NCBI GenBank assembly: GCA_023055425.1
Contig: JALGPY010000002.1
Span: 140,923,927 to 140,987,926, forward strand
From: Linanthus parryae
Lineage: Eukaryota > Streptophyta > Magnoliopsida > Ericales > Polemoniaceae
Direction: 5' to 3'
Length of the DNA stretch: 64,000 bases
Position 1 is the stretch's first letter, and every line of letters starts with the position of its first letter. A program made the translations under genes and the position numbers. Shown one piece after another: positions 54,777 to 64,000 of this stretch. Under the pieces are notes generated by a model that made no database searches, was not told where the DNA came from, and worked only from the letters and a program-made list of their open reading frames with translations.

Positions 54777-56337
54777 TGTTGGAATTGTGCCCTAGAGGCA
54801 ATCAATTAATTGTGACATTTATGGATTTACGATTCATTATGTTATCGATATGGAGATATGTTAACATGAATGAAGTCCTTCGAATATAAGTGTTATATTC
54901 TTAAATATCCCTAGTCAATTATAATGATTAATGGGACAATCATCTATAGACTAGTATGGGGTTGGATTGATATGGAGATATCATGATCCAACACATGGGT
55001 ATGCATTAGGAGTAATGGCATACTGGATTGACCCATCTCCGAGAAGGCTACATACATGTTATGTTAAGTCACAAGCGCTTCTCGCGGTGCAATGGTATTG
55101 TCATCCTTAGACTTGAAGTCACTAGATTATCTAGTTGTGGATTATTGTGATCTTGGTAGCGTTAAACGCTACACCGTAACTGGGTAGTTATAAAGGCGTG
55201 TACTGGATACAATAAGAAGCAAGCTTAGAGATCGTAGTGGATGTAGATAGAATTTGTCCCTCCCACATAACGGGAGCAAATATCCTAGGCCACTCGAGGG
55301 ATAGTGCTTATAAAATGTCTGGCCAGACTCAAATAAATCAATATGGGATATTGATGTTATTTGCACGAATAAGGCTATTCCCAGGATCGAGAAACTATGG
55401 ATTGGATATACGAGTGTGACTTGTATGTCTCGTGTCCAATCCGGATATTGAGACAAAGGGATGAGACAATTACTTGCACAAGGTTTGTCATGATGACTAT
55501 TCTATTTGTTGGCTAGAATGGATGTCTTGCTAGAGGCCGCTCCATATTAGTAAATTGTTACTACCAACTAAATAGAACCTATGGGGTCACACGCCATATA
55601 GGGGTGAACTAGACATGGGAATTAATTAATTAATATGATTAATTAATTAAAAGGATCAAATCGCAACAACTTGCTAACTTAGTAGGACTAATATGCAAGT
55701 TGGACTAATCCATGTATAGACATGATTAGGATTTGCCAAGGTGGCCTAATTCATGTAGAGACATGATTAGGATTAATTTGCAAATAGAACTAATCCATGT
55801 ATTGACATGATAAGGACTATTTTGCAAAAGGGACTAATCCGAACTTGAGTAGGATTATGAGGGGTTCTTTATGTAGTAGGACAAGGAGTTGTTGGACTAT
55901 ATAAAGAACACTCCTAGCTTATTTTTCTCTCTACACACCACACATCTATTTGATAGAAGAAAGGAGAGAACAAAGCAAGGAGAGAGCAAGTCCCATAGAG
56001 GGCCGAACCCCCCTAGGGATTGCCGCCCCCTACCCGTCGGCCTAAAGGTGCCGCCCCACCTCTTGGCACTCCATTGTTGGCGATTCCTTCTTCCTCCTCC
56101 ATTCTTCCTAGCTAGCACATGGATTTGGAGGATCTAGATCTCACCTCTAGGCGTGGATCAACCGTAGAGACGTGACACTATTCGCGTTTGAAGTCATCAA
56201 GGAGAACCCAAAGGTGTGTTTATGATTTCTAACCCTTACCATCGTTATGTCTCTTGACTTGTGATCCTTGGAGGGTTTTGCATGGTTTTATGTTTGATTA
56301 TGCTTCTGTTGCGCAATCCATGAATCAAAACCCTACA
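54777..56337 (+). repeat. 5' LTR of the Copia element
   Basis: 1561 bp; starts TGTTGGAATTG and ends AAAACCCTACA. A TATATAAA box lies at 55898-55905 and a GC-rich leader with GGCCGAACCCCCCTAGGG at about 56000-56017. Open frames inside recur identically at +6622 bp in the 3' LTR and are not genes. Confidence 0.95.
55898..55905 (+). promoter_or_regulatory. TATA box of the Copia LTR
   Basis: TATATAAA; the same box lies at 62520-62527 in the 3' LTR. Confidence 0.7.
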
Positions 56338-56338
56338 G

Positions 56339-56352
56339 TGGTATCAGAGCCA
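56339..56352 (+). promoter_or_regulatory. Primer-binding site (initiator tRNA-Met)
   Basis: TGGTATCAGAGCCA, one base after the 5' LTR: the standard complement of the tRNA-iMet 3' end. Confidence 0.92.
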
Positions 56353-59279
56353 CAGGTCGTAGAGCATAAACGTGGTTTATGTGTTACGTTTTAGTTGTTT
56401 TACACCTTAAATTGATTGTTTATCGCGTAAAACAAGACAAATCAAGCATGGGATGCAATTTGTCAATAATCTATCATAACAAGATCTAATTTTTGCATTG
56501 GATGCATGAATTGGTGAGTTTGAGAAATTTTAGGATCTTAGATCTAGGGTTTGGGCATCCTTGGGGAAGAAGGAGTTCTTTCCATACAAGGAAACAACCA
56601 AACTTGGGCACCAAGCAAGGGAAAAGGAGGTTCGGCCCCCCTAGGGGACCGCCCCTCCTTGCTTGCCGCCCAAGCAAGGCCGCCCTAGGGGCCGGGGCAG
56701 CCCTAGCCCGCGGCCTAGCCGCGTGGGCTAGGGGCCGGGCCGGCCCTAGGGCCTTGTGGTTCATCTTTTTGGGCCCGGGCAATTGGATTGTTGGGCCCAT
56801 GGACCGTTTTAACCCTAGAACATCCTAAAATCAATTAAAATTGACCAAGCGCGTTAAAATTGGATTTTAACTGTTTATGTGCAATTCGCATGGTGATTGG
56901 ATATGGCCTTAGGATGTGGTTTGATGTGGGTGTTTAATTTTTGTGGTTTGGTTTACGGCCTGCGAGCTGATCAATTAATTGTAATAATTAATTAGGGTTT
57001 TATGGCCTGCGTGCCATTTTTTTTCTCAACTTGTGAGATTTATTTTATGTAGTATAGAAGTTAGCTAGTGCTAGATAAAGTAGATTGTTAGCCAAGATTG
57101 AAGAAAAGAAGCCCAAAGCCAAAAGGAGCCACAAAAGATGGAACATGGAGCATGGAGGATTCCACAAGACTACGAAGGATGGACCAAAAGATCAAGACGC
57201 ATGGAGATGTGTTTGCTTTTAGGGTTCATAGATAATTCCATTGGCTTGGAATTATCTTAGTCTAGAAAAGGCCATATCCACATCACGTTTAAATTCTGTT
57301 TTGTGGTTGTTTACTTTATTGTCTTATTATTGTGTGATTGGTGTATGGATGATGCATGCAATTAGGATAATAAGATAATTAGACAACCCGGATCTATTAT
57401 TTGGAGTTGTGCCCAAACTCAAATATATAGATTAGTTGATATCGATCAACAAAAACAATTAAAATTGAATTCAAAACCCCTCAAAATTCAAATATTGTGT
57501 TCTTGCCTTCTCGTTATTTAAACACTCATGATCATCATTATTTATCAAGTTCGTGCGTGCCAAAGCATGGCGACTTGGTTCATAATGATGGAATGCGATG
57601 GCACGTAACAATGTGCAATTGTTTAGATAAGAGGTTGAACACAACTAGGCTATTAATTTGATTAAGAAACCTAGAGGCAACCAATTGGGATTATCCATGC
57701 GGATGGATAAATAAGGAGTTATTTGCCCAATTGAACCAAGAGTTGCATATGGGATGCAATTGGAATTGTTCCTACCTAAAGTAGTCAAATTATGGGTGAC
57801 TTGCCAAAGCAAGCTCATAAGGAGATGAAACATGGATCTTGGCCCACTAGAAAATATAAGGATATTTTCCGCATTAATATCTTGAGGGTTATTAATCCGT
57901 AGTAAAATAGTGGGAGCTATATTTGACAATTTAAATCCTTGTTGAATATAGTTATACGTCACAAACTTTGCATAATCCTATTATGTTGAATACCCATGGC
58001 ATTAAACAAACAAAAACACGACTTTATCTTTTTCTAAACTGGTATAAAATTGAGAATTGTTCTCAAATAAAAGAGAAATTGTTGTACTTCGTAGAACATA
58101 AAGTTCTCTTCCACCGACTACCAAAAACACACTAAAACCTATGAAAGGAACACCAAAGAATGGTTCTTTGGTTATGACTTGCCTCATGCTAGCTGCCATG
58201 AACTCTGAGCTTTGGAAGCAAGAAGAGAAACATGGAGAAGTATGATATGATCATACATTGAAAGAAGCTCTTTCAAAAGAGCGAGCTAAACATGAAAGGT
58301 TTGAAGTGTTGCTCCACTTTGCATTATGCAAATAAGCTAATTCAATATGATTGAAACATTAGTGAATGGGCATTATCTATGAGATAGATAAAGAATAAAC
58401 GGTTATTCACCCAAGTGGACCAAGAATTGCATTGGATGCAATTATAGTTTTGTTTTAAAATTGATTTACTCAATATGATTGAAAAAATCACTAAAACAAA
58501 ATACCAATGGGCATGGGCAAAGTTTTTATTGGATAACAACATGGGTAAGGGCAAATAGTTTGCGCCGACCCCATGGGTATAAAGCAAGCCTGTTGCTAAA
58601 ACCAAGTTGCCTTGGAGTCCCATATGTAGTGTAGAGGAAGAGAGGCTACCCAAAGTACCTGGAAGTAAGTAATAAAGGAATTATGAATTCCAATATGGGT
58701 ATTTTGTTATAGAAATCAATGTGTCTATCTTATCATCATAAGTATATGATACTAGATGAGGATCTCACATTTATAGAAATGTGGTGGATCTCAAGAGATG
58801 AAGACAATTGGATAAGGAAGAAATAATCCTACACGTGGGGCTATGAAGCAAAGGGTTGCTGAATAAGCCGTGGGGAATTATTTCTACCTTTAAGAAATTG
58901 TTCATGAATTAGACAAAAACCGATCATGTCCTAGCCATGAGTAGGAACATTATCAAAGTTTCTTGTTTGGACAAGAAAGCTCCTTATCATAGTAAAGGAC
59001 AAATGTTGTTCCATTTATTATGATATGCATTATTGTAATGCAATTTTGTCTAAGTGGATCTATATCCATGATCATGATAATTTCATATATAACATTAATA
59101 CCTAGATGTTTGCATATAATGATATGAACTTCACTTATCTTTAGCATTATCGTTTAGGCCTCGTAAATAAGAGATACATGTCTAGAACTCCATGAGGATG
59201 GATTTCTGGAATTCATTTGATTATTGAATCATATGAGACATGTAAGACTTATTAAGAAAAGATATGATCTTTTGGGAAT
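56353..59279 (+). other. Copia leader and gag-position region, non-coding
   Basis: Holds a strongly GC-rich, self-complementary island (56630-56770, repeated CCTAGGGGCCG-type words) and a purine-rich stretch (57075-57200). Two related ~90-bp modules lie at 57684-57780 and 58366-58452. I cannot read a gag frame here. If gag was present it is beyond recognition by eye. Confidence 0.6.
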
Positions 59280-59990
59280 CATACATATTGATGTATGAAG
59301 GCCGCTGAGCACAAATGCTAAAGATGGTTTTCAGTACTTCATCATATTTACTGATGGGATCAGGGAAATATGGATTTGTGTATCTTATGAAGAAACAAAT
59401 CAGAATCCTTTGAATTGTTCAAAGTATTCAGGAATGAAGTAGAGAACCAGCTTGGCAAAAGTATTTAGACTCTACGATTGGATCATAGAAGAAAGTACTT
59501 GAGCCAAGAGTTTGACAAGAATCTATGGGAGTATTGGATATGATCTAAAACTCGCTCCACCTAGCACGCCACATGGGTTTGGCGTGTCTAAGAGGAGATT
59601 TCGGACCTTATAGGACACGGTTCGGTCCAAGATGAGTCAAACAGAACTTCCAGTTTACTTTTGGGGCTATGTTCTAATTACAGCAAATTTCGCCCTTAAC
59701 CTTGTTCCATCAAAAACGAAATATGAATAACGCCATATGAGATATGGACTAGGAAGTGTCCTAGTATGTCATTCATAAAGATTTTGGGTTATGACGTTTA
59801 TGTAAAAGAGTTTACAAAATAAACTTGAACCCAAGTCGGATAAATGTTATGTGGGATATCCTGAAAAGGATATTATTTCTACAACCCGATCGAGAACAAA
59901 CAGTTTGTTGCTCGAACCGCAATGTTTCTAAGGTAGAGATTGTCTCTAGAAGAAACAGTGGGAGGACAGTAGAACTTGAAAAGTTCAAGA
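59280..59990 (+). pseudogene. Copia integrase remnant
   Basis: Over broken frames: RPLSTNAKDGFQYFIIFTD, then VFRNEVENQLGKSI, YLSQEFDKNLWE, APPSTPHGFGVSKRR, MSQTELPVYFWGYVL and NLVPSKTKYE. NKLEPKSDKCYVGYPEKD is visible near 59815-59865. The order matches the catalytic core and C-terminal part of Copia integrases. Stops and indels are frequent. Confidence 0.85.
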
Positions 59991-60169
59991 ACCACAATGG
60001 AACATTGATCTGTTTGATGGAACATGAGTAGGATCACAAGGTGTTGTGGAGCAACCTACTCAGAAAAACACAAGAACCTCGTAGGTCAGGTAGGATATAT
60101 CGAGGGACTAGAGAAATAGGGATTTCTCATAACCCCTGATATATTGCTCATCAAGATGAGCCTACAACC

Positions 60170-60720
60170 TATGAGATGGCCACGTGTGGCCATACTCTCA
60201 GAAATGGCTTTGAGCCATGAGATACGATATGGAATCCATGTGTACCAACAAAGTATAGACTTTGATGGAACCACCTAAAGGGTAGGACCCATAGGGTGCA
60301 ATTGGGTTATGAGGAAACCAACATGGATGGTAATATGATTACCTTTAAGGGAAAATTGGTAGGAAAGGGATTTCATGTGAGCTCATAGTATAGACTATGA
60401 CGAAATCTTTCCCCAATTGTGATGCTTAAATCCATTCGCATCTTGCTTGTAGCAATCTGTTTATAGATTGAATCAAGCTTCTAGGAGTTGGACTCTTCGA
60501 ATTGATGATGCAATCAAAGGAGTTTGGTTCCATCAAAATTGAAGATGAGACTTGTGTCTACAAGAAGGTTAGTGGGAGCATAATTGTATTTCTGGTCTTG
60601 TATGTGGAGACATACTTAATCATTGGGAATGTTGCCCCTACTTGGCAGTCTTGCGTAGATTGACTAGGGAGTTGACTTTCTAATGGTAGACTTAAGCGAA
60701 GCAACTTGTGAAGATCTATT
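60170..60720 (+). pseudogene. Copia reverse transcriptase remnant, shortened
   Basis: MESMYTNKV and LMEPPKG (near 60230-60280), LVGKGFHVSS-type words, then SPIVMLKSIRILLVAICL near 60412-60465. KEFGSIKIEDETCVYKKVSG and a degenerate YVDD box (YVET, near 60600-60612) follow. The stretch between these blocks is much shorter than in an intact RT. Confidence 0.8.
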
Positions 60721-61059
60721 GAGGTAGATCAAGATGGTTGTATAGCTTAGGTCATAGTACATAAATTGACAAAGGTGTTGAAATGGTTCAACGTGAAAAG
60801 AATATTAATTCTTACCCATGTCACATGGAATTAGTCTTTGGAAGGCTAATTGTCTTACCAATTAGATTGGGAATGGACCGTATGAATTAGATTCACGAGA
60901 TACGCCATGAGATGTACTAGGCCAGACGTGTCATAAAGCATGACACAAAGATACCAGTCATATCCGGGTGAGAGTCACTGGATAAAATATCAAGATTGTC
61001 CTTTAGTACTTAAGAAGCACTAAGGATGAATTATTGATAAATAGATAATATGAAGAGTT

Positions 61060-61390
61060 TGCTGTAAGGGGTTACAGTGATGCGAACTTCAAATCTGACA
61101 AAGAAGATTTCAGATTATAAGTCGAGTTTTATGTTCTACCCTAGTGGGAGCGACTGTGAGCTGGAAAGGTTCCAGGCAAGATTCAGTCACTGATTGTAAC
61201 ATAGAGGACTGAGTAAATTACTGCATGAGATGCATTTATTCAGAATATTCAATCTCAATCAAATTGTTGATGGAGGAGATGTGAATATTTGCAAAGGTAC
61301 CAACAGATGTCTCGCCCCTACGCAACGGAAGCGTGGAGGGCCGCGCTAGACCAATAGGCATATGATGCAAGAGATTGACTCTAGTGCAAG
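61060..61390 (+). pseudogene. Copia RNase H remnant
   Basis: YSDANFKSDKEDF near 61078-61115, VSWKGSRQDSVTD-like words near 61155-61195, then GDVNICKVPTD near 61278-61310 just before the polypurine tract. The middle part, with residues needed for catalysis, is scrambled or lost. Confidence 0.8.
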
Positions 61391-61398
61391 TGGGAGAC
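61388..61398 (+). promoter_or_regulatory. Polypurine tract of the Copia element
   Basis: AAGTGGGAGAC immediately before the 3' LTR. Confidence 0.85.
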
Positions 61399-62959
61399 TG
61401 TTGGAATTGTGCCCTAGAGGCAATCAATTAATTGTGACATTTATGGATTTACGATTCATTATGTTATCGATATGGAGATATGTTAACATGAATGAAGTCC
61501 TTAGAATATAAGTGTTATATTCTTAAATATCCCTAGTCAATTATAATGATTAATGGGACAATCATCTATAGACTAGTATGGGGTTGGATTGATATGGAGA
61601 TATCATGATCCAACACATGGGTATGCATTAGGAGTAATGGCATACTGGATTGACCCATCTCCGAGAAGGCTACATACATGTTATGTTAAGTCACAAGCGC
61701 TTCTCGCGGTGCAATGGTATTGTCATCCTTAGACTTGAAGTCACTAGATTATCTAGTTGTGGATTATTGTGATCTTGGTAGCGTTAAACGCTACACCGTA
61801 ACTGGGTAGTTATAAAGGCGTGTACTGGATACAATAAGAAGCAAGCTTAGAGATCGTAGTGGATGTAGATAGAATTTGTCCCTCCCACATAACGGGAGCA
61901 AATATCCTAGGCCACTCGAGGGATAGTGCTTATAAAATGTCTGGCCAGACTCAAATAAATCAATATGGGATATTGATGTTATTTGCACGAATAAGGCTAT
62001 TCCCAGGATCGAGAAACTATGGATTGGATATACGAGTGTGACTTGTATGTCTCGTGTCCAATCCGGATATTGAGACAAAGGGATGAGACAATTACTTGCA
62101 CAAGGTTTGTCATGATGACTATTCTATTTGTTGGCTAGAATGGATGTCTTGCTAGAGGCCGCTCCATATTAGTAAATTGTTACTACCAACTAAATAGAAC
62201 CTATGGGGTCACACGCCATATAGGGGTGAACTAGACATGGGAATTAATTAATTAATATGATTAATTAATTAAAAGGATCAAATCGCAACAACTTGCTAAC
62301 TTAGTAGGACTAATATGCAAGTTGGACTAATCCATGTATAGACATGATTAGGATTTGCCAAGGTGGCCTAATTCATGTAGAGACATGATTAGGATTAATT
62401 TGCAAATAGAACTAATCCATGTATTGACATGATAAGGACTATTTTGCAAAAGGGACTAATCCGAACTTGAGTAGGATTATGAGGGGTTCTTTATGTAGTA
62501 GGACAAGGAGTTGTTGGACTATATAAAGAACACTCCTAGCTTATTTTTCTCTCTACACACCACACATCTATTTGATAGAAGAAAGGAGAGAACAAAGCAA
62601 GGAGAGAGCAAGTCCCATAGAGGGCCGAACCCCCCTAGGGATTGCCGCCCCCTACCCGTCGGCCTAAAGGTGCCGCCCCACCTCTTGGCACTCCATTGTT
62701 GGCGATTCCTTCTTCCTCCTCCATTCTTCCTAGCTAGCACATGGATTTGGAGGATCTAGATCTCACCTCTAGGCGTGGATCAACCGTAGAGACGTGACAC
62801 TATTCGCGTTTGAAGTCATCAAGGAGAACCCAAAGGTGTGTTTATGATTTCTAACCCTTACCATCGTTATGTCTCTTGACTTGTGATCCTTGGAGGGTTT
62901 TGCATGGTTTTATGTTTGATTATGCTTCCGTTGCGCAATCCATGAATCAAAACCCTACA
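61399..62959 (+). repeat. 3' LTR of the Copia element
   Basis: 1561 bp, identical to the 5' LTR except A for C near 61509 and C for T near 62929, by eye. Followed by CCATC. Confidence 0.95.
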
Positions 62960-62964
62960 CCATC

Positions 62965-63471
62965 TCACTCAGATGCAGCAGCGTATGCGTGTTGAGGCGA
63001 ATAAACATCGGCGTGATGTTTCATTTCAGGGGGATTTGGTTTTACTTCGGCAGCGACCTTACCGTCAGTGTTCTTTAGCTCGTTCATTGTCTGCCAAGTT
63101 GGCTAGTCGTTATTGTGGTCCTTTTTTTCGGTCTTGGCATGTTTTGGCTCGGTGGCTTACCCGCTTGGTTTACCAGAGGGTTGTCGACTGCATGATGTGT
63201 TCCATGTCTGGTTGCTTCGTCCTTTTGTGCCAGAGAGTTCCAGTGTTCCCTTAGCTACCTTGCGGGATCAGTTTGTCAAAGGTCGTCCAATGGCTTTGCT
63301 GGTAACGGCTATTCAGGAAAGGACGACTGTAGTTGCAGGCAAGGCTTAACGTCAACTGCTGGTGTCTTGGTCGGATGGTGCGTCTCCTACCTGGGAACCT
63401 GCTGAGGACATTCAGCTTTCGTTTCCCGATCTACAGCTTGAGGACAAGCTGCTTTTCGAGATCGGGGGAGT
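62965..63471 (+). pseudogene. Second Gypsy element: integrase end and chromodomain
   Basis: Resumes after the Copia insertion with MQQRMRVEANKHRRDVSFQG, LVLLRQRPYRQCSLARSLSA and KLASRYCGPF (GPY/F). After a frameshift comes HDVFHVWLLRPFVPESSSVP. The chromodomain words are LVSWSDGASPTWEPAEDIQ and FPDLQLEDKL, near 63360-63440. An in-frame TAA at 63347-63349 separates them. Confidence 0.85.
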
Positions 63472-63515
63472 TGATACGGATCCCGTGATGCCTACACAGT
63501 AGGAGCGTAGAGCGG
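63472..63515 (+). repeat. 3' LTR of the second Gypsy element (first 44 bp)
   Basis: TGATACGGATCCCGTGATGCC matches the 5' LTR start; preceded by the purine tract ATCGGGGGAG. Cut at 63516 by the hAT-like element. Confidence 0.82.
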
Positions 63516-64000
63516 CATAGTTGTAAGATCCGTTCCGGCCGGAACGAAACGGATCATTCCGTTTTGACACTAAAACAGAACGAAATACACCATGTTTCGT
63601 ACTGGGTCAAAATCCGGCCCGATCCGGTCAGATCCGTATAGATCCGGTCGATCCGGGCAAATCTAGCCAAAATCCGGGCTGATCCAAATCACATTCGAAA
63701 AATTATTTGCCATTGCCACGATTCGACCAGGAGACCTCACACTAACTAGCAAGTCAGTTTTTCGCTGGGAGAACTAGGTATTTGTTACTCAAATTGATTT
63801 TAATTATTATTATTATTATTATTATTATAAGTATGGGTTTCATTCTTATCATGATATGTATCGTTAATAACGATTGAAACACACATTTTGATGAATCAAA
63901 TTTATCATACTTCTTGAAATTTTATGCCTAAATGGGATTAAATTTGAACACATTTATGCCTAAATGAGATTAAATTTGAACACAACTAATGAATATAAAT
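63516..64000. mobile_element. hAT-like element, ATCCGG-word type, runs off the window
   Basis: Starts CATAGTTGTAAGATCCG and has the same words (CCGGAACG, GATCCGG) and the same AT-rich interior as 43252-43854, in the same orientation. A direct ~33-bp repeat (AAATGGGATTAAATTTGAACACA / AAATGAGATTAAATTTGAACACA, near 63931-63983) is particular to this copy. Right end not in the window. Confidence 0.85.

Larger units (their letters stand above)
54777..62959 (+). mobile_element. Ty1/Copia retrotransposon, full-length but coding-dead
   Basis: 8183 bp with two 1561-bp LTRs (TGTTGG...CCTACA) and the perfect 5-bp target duplication CCATC (54772-54776, 62960-62964). Primer site 56339-56352 and polypurine tract 61388-61398 are intact. 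I found only two LTR differences (54887 and 56307 against their partners). The interior keeps Copia order, integrase before RT before RNase H, but no long frame survives and RT is shortened. LTR and coding words resemble the Angela-type lineage, which is tentative. It must have been copied recently using proteins of another element. Confidence 0.93.
50332..63515 (+). mobile_element. Second Ty3/Gypsy chromovirus, degenerate, with nested insertions
   Basis: 5' LTR 50332-50765; internal 50766-54776 and 62965-63471; 3' LTR start 63472-63515, then interrupted by an hAT-like element. Gag, protease, RT, RNase H, integrase and chromodomain remnants follow in Gypsy order. Short LTRs and a terminal chromodomain suggest the Reina-like group, which is tentative. 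Many frameshifts; the Copia element at 54777-62959 splits the integrase. Confidence 0.88.

Noticed and set aside
55169..56137. Open frames of 60-95 codons in the Copia LTR
   Set aside because: The identical frames occur in the 3' LTR (61791-62759), and the sequence is non-coding LTR.
1..64000. CRISPR array, bacterial operon or phage-type system
   Set aside because: No regularly spaced short repeats with unique spacers; gene structure, introns and transposons are those of plant nuclear DNA.

Overview
This is nuclear DNA of a flowering plant. The evidence is two intron-containing plant-type genes, plant LINEs ending in an RNase H domain, Ty3/Gypsy chromoviruses and a Ty1/Copia element with plant-type LTRs and primer sites, a Stowaway MITE, hAT-like and Mutator-like elements, a tRNA-derived SINE and CT/GA microsatellites. 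I cannot name the species. All coordinates, duplications and reading frames were read by eye; no alignment or search was run.

Layout. 1-977 is a truncated Copia LTR on the minus strand. 1951-3165 is a repeat-rich, probably hAT-derived block. ~3240-16480 is an old L1-type LINE (plus strand) split by a chromodomain Gypsy element (5437-14216, minus strand) with a perfect 5-bp target duplication. 16853-28721 is the one clearly intact host gene, TRAX (translin-associated factor X, catalytic subunit of the C3PO ribonuclease). Its six exons read through with conserved catalytic acidic residues and a total CDS of 774 nt. Its introns carry hAT-like elements, a foldback hairpin, a Mutator-type MITE containing another element, and a Stowaway MITE. 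29407-31991 is a minus-strand LINE remnant with a younger plus-strand LINE inserted in its 3' end. 31992-38948 is a non-autonomous LTR element with ~3-kb LTRs and only a gag stub. 39203-43854 holds an hAT-like element, a decayed plant-mobile-domain (PMD/MAIN-like) gene, a SINE and another hAT-like element.

44049-50090 looks like a whole Mutator-like element. Terminal inverted repeats of about 155 bp, close to identical, bracket a FAR1/FHY3-type transposase gene with intact introns and a single one-base frameshift. 50332 to the right edge is a second, degenerate chromodomain Gypsy. A full Copia element (54777-62959; two 1561-bp LTRs with two differences seen; target duplication CCATC) sits inside its integrase. 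An hAT-like element (from 63516) sits inside its 3' LTR and runs off the window.

The most notable points are: (i) the Copia element inserted recently although its coding region is dead, so it was probably mobilised in trans; (ii) a ~95-bp module is shared between that Copia interior and a perfect hairpin in TRAX intron 1; (iii) the near-complete FAR1-type Mutator element; and (iv) a set of hAT-like elements with similar architecture whose ends are built from different short repeated words.
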